Source of the DNA: Brevibacterium sp. CBA3109
GTDB lineage: Bacteria; Actinomycetota; Actinomycetes; Actinomycetales; Brevibacteriaceae
Length of the DNA stretch: 64,000 nt
Direction: 5' to 3'
Assembly: GCF_040256645.1 (NCBI RefSeq)
Contig: NZ_CP158281.1
Location: 2,046,001 to 2,110,000 of the forward strand
Program-made: the position numbers and the translations under genes
Notes under the pieces: model-generated
The model's database searches: none
What the model was told of the DNA's origin: nothing
The model's input: only the letters and a program-made list of their open reading frames with translations
In this document: positions 37,656-48,800 of the stretch, piece after piece
Layout: each line of letters opens with the position of its first letter
Position numbering within the stretch: the first letter of the stretch is position 1

Positions 37656-39062
37656 TCAGTCGAGGTAGTCCCGCAGAACCTGTGAGCGCGAAGGGTGTCG
37701 CAGCTTCGCCATGGTCTTGGACTCTATCTGGCGGATACGCTCACGCGTGACTCCGTAGACCTTCCCGATCTCATCCAGAGTCTTCGGCTGGCCGTCGTTG
37801 AGGCCGAAGCGCATCGACACGACACCGGCTTCACGTTCCGACAAGGTGTCGAGAACCGAGTGCAGCTGTTCCTGCAGCAGGGTGAAGCTGACCGAGTCTG
37901 ACGGTACGACCGCTTCGGAGTCCTCGATGAGGTCACCGAACTCCGAGTCACCATCTTCACCGAGCGGCGTGTGCAGCGAGATGGGCTCGCGGCCGTACTT
38001 CTGAACCTCAACGACACGTTCAGGTGTCATGTCGAGTTCCTTGGCGAGTTCCTCCGGGCTCGGCTCACGTCCGAGATCCTGCAGCATCTGACGCTGGACA
38101 CGAGCAAGCTTGTTGATGACCTCGACCATGTGCACGGGAATGCGAATGGTGCGAGCCTGATCGGCCATGGCACGGGTGATAGCCTGACGGATCCACCACG
38201 TGGCGTATGTCGAGAACTTGAAGCCCTTCGTGTAGTCGAACTTCTCGACTGCACGGATGAGGCCCAGGTTGCCCTCCTGAATCAGGTCGAGGAAGAGCAT
38301 TCCACGACCGGTGTAGCGCTTAGCCAACGAGACGACGAGACGCAGGTTCGCCTCGAGGAGGTGGTTCTTCGCAATGCGACCGTCGTGGATAATCCACTTG
38401 TAGTCCATAGACTCACGCGGTTCGGTGATGCCACCGGCATCGAGAAGATGCTCGGCGTACATTCCGGCTTCGATGCGCTTGGCCAGATCGACCTCTTCGG
38501 CCGCATTGAGCAGTGCGACCTTGCCAATCTGCTTGAGGTAGTCCTTGACCGGATCGGCGGTGGCTCCCGCCGAGACGACCTGCTGTGCAGGAGCATCTTC
38601 TTCGTCGGCGTCGGAGACGATGAAGCCGCCAGCTTCTGTAACAGCGGCGTTCTTCTCTTTCTCTTCGGAGTTCTTCGTCTCGGTCGCCTCAGCTGGGCTC
38701 TGCTCAGTCCCGAGAGTGTCGGTTGCCGGCTCGACTGCCTCGCCCGCTTCGAGCGCGTCATCGGACTTCTTCTTCGCCCCCGCGGCCTTAGTGGGCTTCG
38801 CAGCCGTCTTTTTGGCACCGGTGGTCTTCGCCACCTTTGCGGCGGTCGGTTTCGTCGCGGCAGTTTTGGCGGTCGCCGTCTTTCGGGCCGCGGTGGTCTG
38901 CTTGGTCCCGGTTTCCGCAGCGGTCGCTGAAGCCGATGTCTTCGTCGTCTTCGTGGCTCCCTTCGACGCCGCAGTGGTCTTGGATCCAGCGGTGGAGGTC
39001 TTGGCGGCCGTTCCCTCCGACTTTTCCGTCACCGTCGTGGATTCCTTGTCGACTCTCGGCAC
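37656..39062 (-). CDS. sigA: Principal RNA polymerase sigma factor (sigma-70 / RpoD group 1)
   Basis: The housekeeping sigma factor of 468 residues. The first 130 residues are an alanine-, lysine- and threonine-rich tail of low complexity. Then region 1.2 ([15 protein letters not shown]), region 2 ([27 protein letters not shown] and [18 protein letters not shown]), region 3, and region 4 with the helix-turn-helix [14 protein letters not shown]. Start GTG 39062 follows AAAGGTG; the frame stays open 66 bp further upstream. The basic tail is typical of actinobacterial SigA/HrdB and may bind nucleic acid or the polymerase. Confidence 0.97.
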   Translation of the reverse strand: MPRVDKESTTVTEKSEGTAAKTSTAGSKTTAASKGATKTTKTSASATAAETGTKQTTAARKTATAKTAATKPTAAKVAKTTGAKKTAAKPTKAAGAKKKSDDALEAGEAVEPATDTLGTEQSPAEATETKNSEEKEKNAAVTEAGGFIVSDADEEDAPAQQVVSAGATADPVKDYLKQIGKVALLNAAEEVDLAKRIEAGMYAEHLLDAGGITEPRESMDYKWIIHDGRIAKNHLLEANLRLVVSLAKRYTGRGMLFLDLIQEGNLGLIRAVEKFDYTKGFKFSTYATWWIRQAITRAMADQARTIRIPVHMVEVINKLARVQRQMLQDLGREPSPEELAKELDMTPERVVEVQKYGREPISLHTPLGEDGDSEFGDLIEDSEAVVPSDSVSFTLLQEQLHSVLDTLSEREAGVVSMRFGLNDGQPKTLDEIGKVYGVTRERIRQIESKTMAKLRHPSRSQVLRDYLD

Positions 39063-39298
39063 GTGTTCACCTTTCGCGAGCGTTGAAACTTCTCGAATGC
39101 ACCAGGACATTACTAAGACCCATGTCAAGAGGTCCAGGTATCGGGCCCGGGGGGAACACAGAGTTCGCCCATGATGCTATGACAGGGTCAACACCCAATT
39201 TTCGCACGATATTCCCGGCTTGGCGAATTGAGCCCTTGACGCTGGCTCCGGCCCGCGCGCCGAGGTCTTCCCTGAGAGCCGACACCGCATCGTAGAGC

Positions 39299-40486
39299 TC
39301 ATCCGGGGCCGCGTCGTGCTGACATCAGCCAGCGTGGGAGATACCCCTGTTCAACCGCGTCCAGGATCAGGGTGGCCATCGCGTGGTCAGCGTCGAGTTC
39401 GAGTCCTGCCTGGGCGTACTGCTCTGCCATCGTCGAGCCTCCCAACGACCATTCGAACCATGCGATCACAGCATATGCGGTGGCGCGGACGTCGGGATGA
39501 CCCAGGGGTATGTAGGCCCTGAGGAACTCGATGCCCAGCTGAACATCGCGAGGGAGAGGAGCACGCGGAGAGAGCCCCACCATGTGCTGTGCAGCCTGCG
39601 GAGACAACGCATATCTCTGCGCGCGAAGGTGGAGCTGACCCGGACCGCACGTCTCAATGTCAGCCGGCGCGAAATTCGGGTGATCAAAGCTGAGGATCAT
39701 TTCGAGTGCGTCCCGAGACCATTTTTCGCTGAGGATCGCGTCGACTGACTTGATCGTCTGCAGCGTCATCAACTCTGCCACGGCAGCCCGGTCGATGGTG
39801 TCCTCCCCTTCCCTTAGGCGGGCCAGCCGCGGGTACAGGTTGGAAAGGACGTCGAAGCCATCGGCGATGGTCAGCCAGGTGTCGCAGTGACCGTTGCGAC
39901 TCACAGTGAATTCTGCTCTCGACACGGGCCTGACGACGAGTTCCTGCGGTGATGCTGCAGGAGAGGAACCCGCCGCGACGAGTTCGGTTGCACAGGCCGA
40001 TGTCGAGGCGGCTTCAAGCAGTGTGCTGATCTGCGCATCGCCGTCGATGCGGCCAAATCGCTCCTCGCTGACCCACCATGCGCTCAGCGTGTCGATGCCT
40101 CGCTCTTCCAGCGACAGCGCAATCTCATCGATGGCCGCCCGGATGAGATCTCGATGGACGCGCGGGTACTCATCACCGAGTGCCCCGACTCCCGCGCGAA
40201 TCGCCTCTGGCGTGCCGCACTGGTAGTCCGAGTCGTAGAGAACGAGGAACACCCCCGTTGCAGTGCACGCTCCAGTGATGAGATCGCTGTACCACTGCCC
40301 GCCCTCGGCCACGAGATGGGCGGCAGTCTCCAAGTCGAAGTCGATGCGCAACGTCGTCGCACATGTCTGGGTGCCGCGTTCGTCGGGTCCCACGATGACA
40401 GCCACGAGGCTCTCCCGTGGAATGTAGCCAAGAGTGTGGGGCACGATTCCGATGATGTCTTCTGCTGTCTTCGCTGTGGTCTCCAT
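39299..40486 (-). CDS. DUF4192 family protein
   Basis: A 395-residue actinobacterial protein of unknown function. It opens with IIGIVPHTLGYIPRESLVAVIV, the hallmark of DUF4192, and has a helical C-terminal part (AYAVIAWFEWSLGG, AQAGLELDADHAMATLILDAVEQG) reminiscent of TPR-like helices. It is upstream of sigA on the same strand, 236 bp away. A second open frame continues past its stop in another phase (39067-39295), so a frameshifted longer C-terminus is conceivable but unproven. Confidence 0.88.
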   Translation of the reverse strand: METTAKTAEDIIGIVPHTLGYIPRESLVAVIVGPDERGTQTCATTLRIDFDLETAAHLVAEGGQWYSDLITGACTATGVFLVLYDSDYQCGTPEAIRAGVGALGDEYPRVHRDLIRAAIDEIALSLEERGIDTLSAWWVSEERFGRIDGDAQISTLLEAASTSACATELVAAGSSPAASPQELVVRPVSRAEFTVSRNGHCDTWLTIADGFDVLSNLYPRLARLREGEDTIDRAAVAELMTLQTIKSVDAILSEKWSRDALEMILSFDHPNFAPADIETCGPGQLHLRAQRYALSPQAAQHMVGLSPRAPLPRDVQLGIEFLRAYIPLGHPDVRATAYAVIAWFEWSLGGSTMAEQYAQAGLELDADHAMATLILDAVEQGYLPRWLMSARRGPG

Positions 40487-40650
40487 GGCATCACTTCAGC
40501 TCCGGAACTGCCGGATTGGCCAGAGTGAGCTGAGCGCATGTGGAAACACCTGAGGTGTCCACAGCCCAAACGCACTCAAGTGTGGGCCGATATCCCCACG
40601 CAATGTCGCGCAGAATTGCCACCACGGCTCAACTGGCATACAAGTGAGGG

Positions 40651-41442
40651 GTGGCAAAACGACGGATATACACAGCACCTGGCTCACAAGTCGTCGAAAT
40701 CTCGACCGGCACCGCGCGCCTGGAGAAGGTCGACGGGGAGGCCGACAGCTATGTCCTCCATGTCAATGGCGTGCCGTCCTCGTCGATCACTCTGAGCGAG
40801 CCGACTCGTCTGGACTTTGAATATCTGGATTGGATGTCGCGGATCATCGATGTCCAGTTTGCGGCCGGCCCGCTGCGAGCAGTCCACATCGGTGCTGCCG
40901 GATGCGCACTCGCCCGTGCCCTCCATGCCCAGCGACCGGGTTCGAAGCAGACAGCGATCGACATCGACTCAGCTCTCCTCGACTACTCTCGCACCTGGTT
41001 CGATCTTCCGCGAGCCCCTGGGCTGGCTCTGCGTGCCGGAGACGGCGCTGTCGAAGCGGAGAAGTTCCGTCCCGACACTCTTGACGTGCTCATCCGTGAC
41101 GCCTTCGACCATGACTCCGTGCCGCCAACCCTCCAGACCTCGGAGTTCTTCACCACCTGCGCGCGGATCCTCAAAGACTCAGGCATCTATATCGCCAACG
41201 TCCCCGATTCTGGCAACCACCGCGTCCTCAGAGCCGAGCTTGAGCTGCTGAAACCTGCTTTCGAACATGTCGCGGCGGCTGCCGAGCCCGGAATTCTCAA
41301 AGGTCGCAGACGCGGGAACGTGGTCGTCATCGCCTCGAACTCCCCACTGCTCGCGCCCGACCTCGATAGAAGTCTGCGCACTGCGGCGACAATGGCGACA
41401 TTCCTGACGGGGCAAGGCCTGATGTCGAGACTGGGACTGTGA
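40651..41442 (+). CDS. Spermidine-synthase-like class I methyltransferase-fold protein
   Basis: A 263-residue protein with a Rossmann SAM-type core: VHIGAAGCALARAL (motif I region), AIDIDSALLDYSRTWF, RAGDGAVEAEKF, and DVLIRDAFD followed by LQTSEFFTTCARILKDSGIYIANV. These match the spermidine/spermine synthase family found beside RNA polymerase genes in actinobacteria. The true substrate is unknown; polyamine synthesis is not shown. The GTG start at 40651 directly abuts a GAGGG, so the exact start is uncertain. The HelD-like gene follows on the same strand. Confidence 0.8.
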   Translation: MAKRRIYTAPGSQVVEISTGTARLEKVDGEADSYVLHVNGVPSSSITLSEPTRLDFEYLDWMSRIIDVQFAAGPLRAVHIGAAGCALARALHAQRPGSKQTAIDIDSALLDYSRTWFDLPRAPGLALRAGDGAVEAEKFRPDTLDVLIRDAFDHDSVPPTLQTSEFFTTCARILKDSGIYIANVPDSGNHRVLRAELELLKPAFEHVAAAAEPGILKGRRRGNVVVIASNSPLLAPDLDRSLRTAATMATFLTGQGLMSRLGL

Positions 41443-41528
41443 CGGAACACACCAGCAGTGAATCTTTGCTTCCAACTACTCCCGGTGAGAAAAGTTCGGC
41501 ATAATGGAATGCCGATTGGGAAGGTGAG

Positions 41529-43739
41529 ATGACCGAGACTTCAGAAATACGCGTCGAGCAGATCAAGCTTGACGAGCTCTATGCACGACTCGACGAATTG
41601 CGGGATGAGGCAACGGCCCGACTGGGTACTGTGAGGATCTCCGAAGTCGGCGGCAATCATCAGCACCGGAGTGAACGGGATGCGTTCGCCACCCTGTATG
41701 AGGACCAGCTGATCCGGCTCAACAGCGCCGAGGACGGCCTGTGCTTCGGTCGTCTGGATCTGCAATCAGACGCCGAGCCCAGCTACATCGGACGGATCGG
41801 GCTCACCGATGCCAACCGACAGCAGATTCTCATCGACTGGCGTGCACCGGCATCGGAGCGCTTCTACCAGTCGACTGCCGCCAACCCGGCGGGAGTCGTC
41901 CGTCGACGCCATCTGGTGACGAAGAACCGCACGGTCACAGATCTCGAGGACGATGTGCTCGACATCGAGGCTCTCGACGATGCGCAACGATCGAACCTGC
42001 AGGGCGAGGGCGCGCTGATCGCGGCACTGACTAATCACCGGACCGGTCGAATGGGCGATATCGTCGCGACCATTCAGGCAGAACAGGATGCCATCATCCG
42101 CCAACCGCTCCAAGGTGTGCTCGTGGTACAGGGCGGCCCCGGTACAGGAAAGACGGCGGTGGCACTCCATCGCGCGGCCTTCCTCCTCTATCGGCATCGG
42201 GAGCGCATCGCCAAATCAGGTGTGCTCCTGGTCGGACCCTCCGCAGTGTTCCTCAAGTACATCGAGAAGGTCCTGCCCAGCCTCGGTGAGACGGGTGCGC
42301 TTCTGCTCACACCGGGCCAGCTGTACCCAGGTCTCGAGACCGAGCTGACCGACGACACGAATGTGGCAGTGATCAAGGGCCGGTCCGAGATGGCTGCGGT
42401 GCTGAAGAATCACATCGCAAACTACGAGCGGATCCCCGACCAGAACGAAGAGCTGCGCGTCGGCTCACACACCATCTGGCTGCGCCGCCGCGACGTGCGC
42501 GGTGCCCGCGATCGAGCCCGCCGGAGCGGGGATGCTCACAACGCCGCCCGGAACGGCTTCGTCTCCGGTCTGCTCAAGACCCTCGCAGAGGATTTGGCAC
42601 GGCAGATGGGGCTCGACGGTGCCGGTGAGAGACTGCCGGAGCTGATGGACGAGCTGCGTTCGAGCGTGGACGTGCGCCGAGCACTCAATCTCGCCTGGTT
42701 CCCGATCAGTCCCGCTGCGGCGCTGCGTGCACTGCTGTCCAAACCACACAAGTTGCAGGCCGCTGCCAGACACCTGCTCTCGCCAGAGGATCAGAAGACG
42801 CTGATCCGCCCGGCCAATGCCGAACTCACCGTTGAAGACGTTCCCCTCCTTGATGAGCTCGCCGAGCTGCTGGGCAGCAGTCCACAGCAGACCGCGGCTC
42901 GTGACGAGTCCGCTCGTGAGTATGCCGAAGCGGTCCTCGATATGACGGACACCTCGGCCCTCATCGATGCCGAGACGCTCGCCGCCAGGTGGGAGGAAGA
43001 GGGCCCGACGGTCACCCTGGCCGAGCGGGCGCTCGACGATCGCGAATGGACCTACGGCCACCTCGTCGTCGACGAGGCTCAGGAGCTTTCACCCATGCAG
43101 TGGCGGGTGCTCTTCCGGCGAGTTCCGTCAAAATCCGCGACTGTGGTGGGTGACCTGGCACAGTCCTCACACGTGGACAACACCCGGACATGGAATTCCA
43201 TCCTGTCCGAGTTCGTCGGGGACCGCTACGCTCTGCAGGTGCTCACCGTGTCCTATCGGACACCTCAGTCGGTGATGGACCTGGCCAACCGATACCTGCA
43301 CCGTCATTTCCCTCAGCTCGAACTCGTCGAGTCCGTCCGACAGGGCGGCCCCGACCCCCGGATGGAATCGTTCGCTTCGTCTCAGGAAGTGGTCAATGCT
43401 CTCGTTCCTACTGTCAGAGACGAGGTCGAATCGGTGGAAAGCGGCAAGATCGCTGTGATCGCACCTGTCGATCTCATCGATTCCGTCGCCGAGGTGCTCA
43501 CCGGCTTCGACATCGGCCGTTCGGTCACCGGCCTCGACCATCAGATCGCGGTCATCACTGCACAGCAGGCGAAGGGTCTGGAGTTCGATTCCGTCGTCAT
43601 CGTCGAACCGGGGCTGATCGCCCCCGCCGGTCATGAGGATGGGGTCGGCGCACTCTATGTGTCGCTGACGCGCACCACAGATCGGCTGCGGATCCTTGCC
43701 GCTGCATCGACCGAACTGAGCGAGCTCATCGCCGACTGA
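41529..43739 (+). CDS. helD: HelD-like UvrD/PcrA-family ATPase (RNA polymerase-recycling factor)
   Basis: A 736-residue superfamily 1 helicase-like protein. Walker A is VVQGGPGTGKTAVALHRAAFLLY (first 15 residues of the motif at about 200-215), Walker B-like VVDEAQELSPMQWRVL, motif III ATVVGDLAQSSH, and the C-terminal motifs TVSYRTPQSVMDLANRYL and TAQQAKGLEFDSVVIVE. The N-terminal coiled coil (about residues 1-60) and long insertion fit HelD, which removes RNA polymerase from stalled complexes and in actinobacteria can protect against rifampicin. ATG 41529 follows AAGGTGAG. A strong terminator follows the stop. Confidence 0.88.
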   Translation: MTETSEIRVEQIKLDELYARLDELRDEATARLGTVRISEVGGNHQHRSERDAFATLYEDQLIRLNSAEDGLCFGRLDLQSDAEPSYIGRIGLTDANRQQILIDWRAPASERFYQSTAANPAGVVRRRHLVTKNRTVTDLEDDVLDIEALDDAQRSNLQGEGALIAALTNHRTGRMGDIVATIQAEQDAIIRQPLQGVLVVQGGPGTGKTAVALHRAAFLLYRHRERIAKSGVLLVGPSAVFLKYIEKVLPSLGETGALLLTPGQLYPGLETELTDDTNVAVIKGRSEMAAVLKNHIANYERIPDQNEELRVGSHTIWLRRRDVRGARDRARRSGDAHNAARNGFVSGLLKTLAEDLARQMGLDGAGERLPELMDELRSSVDVRRALNLAWFPISPAAALRALLSKPHKLQAAARHLLSPEDQKTLIRPANAELTVEDVPLLDELAELLGSSPQQTAARDESAREYAEAVLDMTDTSALIDAETLAARWEEEGPTVTLAERALDDREWTYGHLVVDEAQELSPMQWRVLFRRVPSKSATVVGDLAQSSHVDNTRTWNSILSEFVGDRYALQVLTVSYRTPQSVMDLANRYLHRHFPQLELVESVRQGGPDPRMESFASSQEVVNALVPTVRDEVESVESGKIAVIAPVDLIDSVAEVLTGFDIGRSVTGLDHQIAVITAQQAKGLEFDSVVIVEPGLIAPAGHEDGVGALYVSLTRTTDRLRILAAASTELSELIAD

Positions 43740-43785
43740 GTCAGCGCAGTCTCCCTCACGTCCACCGGACCTGATCGGAGGCAGA

Positions 43786-43823
43786 CAGAGGGCGCATCGG
43801 AATCATCTCCGATGCGCCCTCTG
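43786..43823 (+). terminator. Terminator of the HelD-like gene
   Basis: A perfect 15-bp stem (CAGAGGGCGCATCGG and complement) with an 8-base loop, 46 bp after the helD stop. A short T-containing run (TTGCACT) follows. Confidence 0.85.
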
Positions 43824-43885
43824 TTGCACTCCGCGCAGACTTCTGGCCGATGATCAGGCTTTTGGGTCCTCGCGGAAAAGTAAAG

Positions 43886-43928
43886 GGCCGCTTAACGGTT
43901 CGGCTTCCCCTCCGAACCGCAAGCGGCC
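43886..43928 (-). terminator. Terminator of the hisD-nrdR operon
   Basis: A two-part stem: outer GGCCGCTT (43886-43893) with AAGCGGCC (43921-43928), inner CGGTTCGG (43896-43903) with CCGAACCG (43912-43919). On the minus strand it is followed by CTTTACTTTT, a T-rich tract. It lies 84 bp beyond the nrdR stop. Confidence 0.8.
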
Positions 43929-44012
43929 GCGCGCCAGAAGCGCGCACTGTCAATGTTACACAAGAATCGGTGCGCTGGACTACTCCGCTCACAGAATTCT
44001 GAGGTGATTTTC

Positions 44013-44510
44013 CTAGGGTTGGAAATCTTCGGGGGTCGCCTGCCTGGCGTCACCCGACTTCAGTGCCGCATCCGCACGCAGTGAGTCGATCGCCGTCTCA
44101 AAGTCTTCGAGGGAATCAAAGCCCTGGTAGACGCTGGCGAATCGCAGGTAGGCGACCTGGTCGAGCTCCCGCAGGGGCTCGAGGATACTCAGACCCACCT
44201 CGTCGGCGTCGATCTCAGCAATTCCCTTGGAGCGGATGTCCTCTTCGACCTTCTGTGCCAGCTTCGCCAGGTCGTCGTCGTTGACGGGCCGTCCCTGGCA
44301 GGCCTTGCGCACACCCGACATGATCTTCTGACGGGAGAACTCTTCGGTCACGCCGGAGCGTTTGATCACCGACAGGCTGGTCGCTTCCATGGTGGTGAAG
44401 CGGCGCCCGCAATGACGGCACTGACGCCTGCGACGGATCGCGGCACCATCTTCGCTGGTCCGCGAATCGACGACTCTGGAATCTGATTCACGACAGAAGG
44501 GACACCGCAT
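44013..44510 (-). CDS. nrdR: Transcriptional repressor NrdR
   Basis: A 165-residue repressor of ribonucleotide reductase genes that senses ATP/dATP. The N-terminal zinc ribbon has MRCPFC and CRHCGRRF, followed by the ATP-cone (about residues 46-136: [19 protein letters not shown] to the region ending [10 protein letters not shown]). It starts 2 bp after the hisD stop. The linkage to hisD is unusual in function, although seen in some actinobacteria; nrdR is more often near lexA or nrdJ. Confidence 0.96.
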   Translation of the reverse strand: MRCPFCRESDSRVVDSRTSEDGAAIRRRRQCRHCGRRFTTMEATSLSVIKRSGVTEEFSRQKIMSGVRKACQGRPVNDDDLAKLAQKVEEDIRSKGIAEIDADEVGLSILEPLRELDQVAYLRFASVYQGFDSLEDFETAIDSLRADAALKSGDARQATPEDFQP

Positions 44511-44512
44511 AT

Positions 44513-45823
44513 CTACTCCTCGAACCTGATGCTGACGGCCCGACCGTGGGCAGGGAGCTGTTCGCTGTCCGCCAGCACCTCGATGTGTTCGGCAACCTCG
44601 GCGAGGGCCGAACGGTCATAGTCGATGACCTGGCTGACCTTGATGAATGAGTGCACACCCAGCCCAGATCCGTGGGCGGCCGTTCCCATCGTGGGCAGGA
44701 CATGATTCGATCCTGCGCAGTAGTCGCCCAGGGACACCGGCGCCCAGTCTCCGACGAACACCGCTCCCCCGTTGGTGATCCGTGCGGCAACAGAAGGAGC
44801 GTCGGCGGTGTGGACCTCGACATGTTCTCCGGCGTACCCGTTGACGACGTTGATGCCCGCGTCCAGATCATCGACGAGGACGATGGCGGACTGCTTCCCC
44901 GCCAGGGCGATGCCGATCCGCGCCTCATGGGCTGCGGCGGGGACCTGGGCTGCGAGTTCTGCCTGTACTCGCTCAACCAACTCAGTCGAATCGGTGACGA
45001 GGACGGAGGCAGCCAGTTCGTCGTGTTCGGCCTGACTGATGAGATCGGCGGCAACGAACGCTGGATCTGCTGTCGAATCGGCGAGCACGATGATCTCGGT
45101 GGGTCCGGCTACCGCGTCGATGCCCACCTGTGTTCGCATGAGAGATTTCGCGGCGGCGACGTAGGCATTGCCTGGGCCGGTGATGAGGTCAACGGGTTCC
45201 AGCTGCTCCTCATCGTCAAGGCCGTAGGCGAGAGCACCGATTGCTTGGGCACCGCCCATGGCCCAGACTTCATCGACGCCGAGGATATGGGCTGTGGCGA
45301 GCACCGTGGGGTGGGGCAGTCCATTGCTCTGGGGCGGGCTGGCAATGGCCAGTGAGGCAGACCCTGCCGCCTGTGCCGGCACGACGTTCATCACGACGGT
45401 CGATGGATACACGGCAAGTCCGCCGGGCACATAGAGGCCGACTCGTTCAATCGGCAGGTGCCGTGTGGTCACGTGCGCTCCGGAGGACAGCTCTGTGCGG
45501 ACGTCATTGGGGCGCTGGTCGTCGGCGACCTTCCTGGCCCGCGAGATCGATTCGACCAGGGCCGCTTTGACGGAAGGATCCAATTCATCTTCGGCGCGCT
45601 TCAGCTCGGAGACGGACACACGCAGAGACTCGAGTTCGACCGAGTCGAATCTCGCAGTGAATTCCTTCACGGCACGACTGCCCCCGGCCTGCACCTGGCT
45701 CAGCAACTCGGCCACCCGTCGTTCGATACCGGCATGCGTGTCGGCGGCACGGGGCAGCCGCTGCTTGAGGAATCTCTTGCTCAGTTTCTCACCGCGGAAG
45801 TCCAGTATGTTCACTCGCACCAT
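44513..45823 (-). CDS. hisD: Histidinol dehydrogenase
   Basis: It catalyses the last two steps of histidine synthesis, oxidising L-histidinol to L-histidine with NAD and zinc. The 436-residue protein has the family motifs [40 protein letters not shown] and the zinc/catalytic region GSNHVLPT, with [12 protein letters not shown] at the end. ATG 45823 is assumed; a GTG three bases in would give the same protein minus one residue. The other his genes are not in this window. It forms an operon with nrdR. Confidence 0.96.
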   Translation of the reverse strand: MVRVNILDFRGEKLSKRFLKQRLPRAADTHAGIERRVAELLSQVQAGGSRAVKEFTARFDSVELESLRVSVSELKRAEDELDPSVKAALVESISRARKVADDQRPNDVRTELSSGAHVTTRHLPIERVGLYVPGGLAVYPSTVVMNVVPAQAAGSASLAIASPPQSNGLPHPTVLATAHILGVDEVWAMGGAQAIGALAYGLDDEEQLEPVDLITGPGNAYVAAAKSLMRTQVGIDAVAGPTEIIVLADSTADPAFVAADLISQAEHDELAASVLVTDSTELVERVQAELAAQVPAAAHEARIGIALAGKQSAIVLVDDLDAGINVVNGYAGEHVEVHTADAPSVAARITNGGAVFVGDWAPVSLGDYCAGSNHVLPTMGTAAHGSGLGVHSFIKVSQVIDYDRSALAEVAEHIEVLADSEQLPAHGRAVSIRFEE

Positions 45824-45883
45824 TCTAGGCCCCTTCCCTTCACCGATTGCCTCTGCTTCCGTTTCGGGCGACCAGGCAGTGCC

Positions 45884-48800
45884 TCAGGCGCTCAGGCAGC
45901 GAGACCCCAACAGTGCCTTGAGATCACCGTAGAGGCTCGGGTTGGGGTCGACGCGGATAGCGCGGTCGAGTCGCATCACCGTGTGTCTGCCGGGCTGCGA
46001 GAGGACCAGGTGCACATCGGTCTGCCCCTTGTGTGATTCGAGGACCCGGAGCAGCTTGGATGCCATCTCCTCCGTCGCCTTCTCCATCGGCAGCATCAGG
46101 TTGAGGGGCCGGTCCTTCGGATCGGTGACGTCAGGGATCGTCATCGACATCGCCATCATCGAGGTCGGCCGATCATCGGAGAGGCGGATGCGTCCGGTCA
46201 GGCTGATGACGAGATCGGTGGCCAGCAGGCTCGCCACTGGTTCGTAGGTGTCGCCGAAGAACATGACCTCTATCTCGGCTTCGAGGTCCTCCACAGTCAC
46301 AATCGCATACGGTTTGCCCGAGTTCTTCGAGACCTTGCGCGCAACCTGGGTGATCATGCCGCAGATCTTCACCTGAGAACCGTCGTGGCGATGGGTCTCC
46401 GGATCCACCACATCGGCGATGGAGGCCTCCGATTCGGCGGCGAGGACGCCCTCAAGGCCGTTGAGGGGGTGGTCGGAGACATAGAGGCCGATCATGTCGC
46501 GCTCGAATGCCAGCTTCTCCTTCTTCTCCCATTCGGGTCGATCGGGAATCGCCACGGAGAAGCTCGGTTCGTCATCGTCGCCGCCGAGCCCGGCGAACAG
46601 GTCAAACTGTCCATTGGCTTCTTGACGCTTGACGCCGATGACGGAATCCACTGCTTCTTCGTGCACTTCGACGAGTGATCGCCGGGTCTGTCCCAATGAG
46701 TCGAAGCCGCCGGCCTTGATGAGCGATTCGATCGTGCGCTTGTTGCATACGTGGCTGGGCACCTTGTCGAGGAAATCCGTGAATGAGGTGAATGCCCCCT
46801 TCTCTTCACGTGCTTCGACAATGCCGTCAACGACGTTGGCACCAACGTTGCGCACAGCACCCATGCCGAAGCGAATATCCTCACCGACTGGTGTGAAGTG
46901 CAGAGCCGAATCGTTGACATCTGGTGGCAGCACTGTGATGCCCAGCCGACGGCACTCGTTGAGGTAAATGGCAAGTTTGTCCTTGTTGTCGCCCACCGAG
47001 GTGAGCAAGGCTGCCATGTACTCCGCCGTGTAGTGAGCCTTGAGGAACGCGGTCCAGTAGGACACGAGACCGTAGGCGGCCGAGTGGGCCTTGTTGAACG
47101 CATAGTCAGAGAAGGGCAGCAGAATGTCCCATAGTGCCTGAGCCGCTGCCTCGGAGAAGCCGCGTTCCTTCATTCCTCCGAAGAAGCCCACCTGCTGTTT
47201 GTCCAGCTCGGACTTCTTCTTCTTGCCCATCGCACGACGAAGAATGTCTGCTTGACCCAGCGAATACCCGGCGACCTTCTGCGCGATCGCCATCACCTGC
47301 TCCTGGTAGATGATGAGTCCGTAGGTGGTGCCGAGGATGTCCTCGAGCGGCTCTTCGAGCTCCGGGTGGATCGGCGTGACGTCCTGCAGTCCGTTCTTGC
47401 GCAGTGCGAAGTTCGTGTGGGAGTCGGCTCCCATCGGGCCCGGACGGTAGAGCGCAATCGTCGCGGAGATGTCTTCGAAGTTGTCCGGCTTCATCAGCCG
47501 CAGCAGGGCACGCAGTCCGCCACCGTCGAGCTGGAATACACCGAGGGTGTCACCGCGAGAGAGCAGATCATAGGCGCCTCGATCGTCGAGGTCGAGGTGT
47601 TCCAAGTCGAGATCGTCATCGCGGTTTGCCTTGATGTTCTCCACAGCGTCGGAGATGATCGTGAGGTTTCGCAGCCCCAGGAAGTCCATCTTGATCAGTC
47701 CGAGGCCCTCGGAGGTGGGGTAGTCGAACTGGGTGATGACCTGGCCGTCTTGGAACCGGCGCATGATCGGGATCACGTCGATGATCGGATCCGAGGACAT
47801 GATGACTCCGGCTGCGTGGACTCCCCACTGCCGTTTCAGACCCTCGATGCCCTTTGCGGTCTCGAAGGTCTCACGGGCATCCGTGTCCGAGTCGACGAAT
47901 GCTCTGAACTCCCCTGCCTCGTTGTGGCGCTTGGATTCGGTGTTCTCGATATCGGCCAGCGGAATGTCCTTGGCCATCTCGGCTGGTGGCAGCGCCTTCG
48001 TCAGGCGCTCCCCCATGGAGAACGGTTTGCCGAGGACTCGTGCGGAGTCCTTGAGCGCCATCTTCGTCTTGATCGTGCCATAGGTGACGATCATCGCAAC
48101 CCGTTCGTCGCCGTATTTCCGTGTCACATAGTCGATGACTTCGCCGCGGCGGCGATCATCGAAGTCGACGTCGAAGTCGGGCATGGAGACACGGTCAGGG
48201 TTGAGGAAGCGCTCAAAGAACAGTCCGTGCTTGAGCGGATCGAGATCGGTGATGCGCATCGCGTAGGCGACCATGGAACCGGCACCCGAACCGCGCCCCG
48301 GACCCACACGGATGCCGTTGTCCTTGGACCAGTTGATGAAGTCGGCGACGACGAGGAAATAGCCGGGGAAGCCCATTGAGATGATGACGTCGAGTTCGTA
48401 GTCGGCCTGCTTGCGCACATCGTCGGGAATTCCTCCCGGATACCGATACTCGAGCCCGGTCTGGACCTCTTTGACCAGCCAAGAGGTTTCGTCCTCTCCG
48501 GGCGGGCAGGGGAACTTCGGCATATAGTTCGCAGACGTGTCGAAGGAGACTTCGCACTTCTCAGCGATCTCGAGCGTGTTGTCGCAGGCTTCCGGGAACT
48601 CGGAGAACAGCGCCCGCATCTCCGCGGGTGATTTGAGATAGTAGCCGGATCCGGAGAAGGCGAAGCGCGAGCCGCCTTGGTCATAGGTGGGTTCGATCAG
48701 CTTCGACCCGGATTGGATGGCCAGCAGCGCCTCGTGCGCCTTCGCATCTGACTCATGTGTGTAGTGCAGGTCGTTGGTCGCAACCAGCGGGATGTCCATC

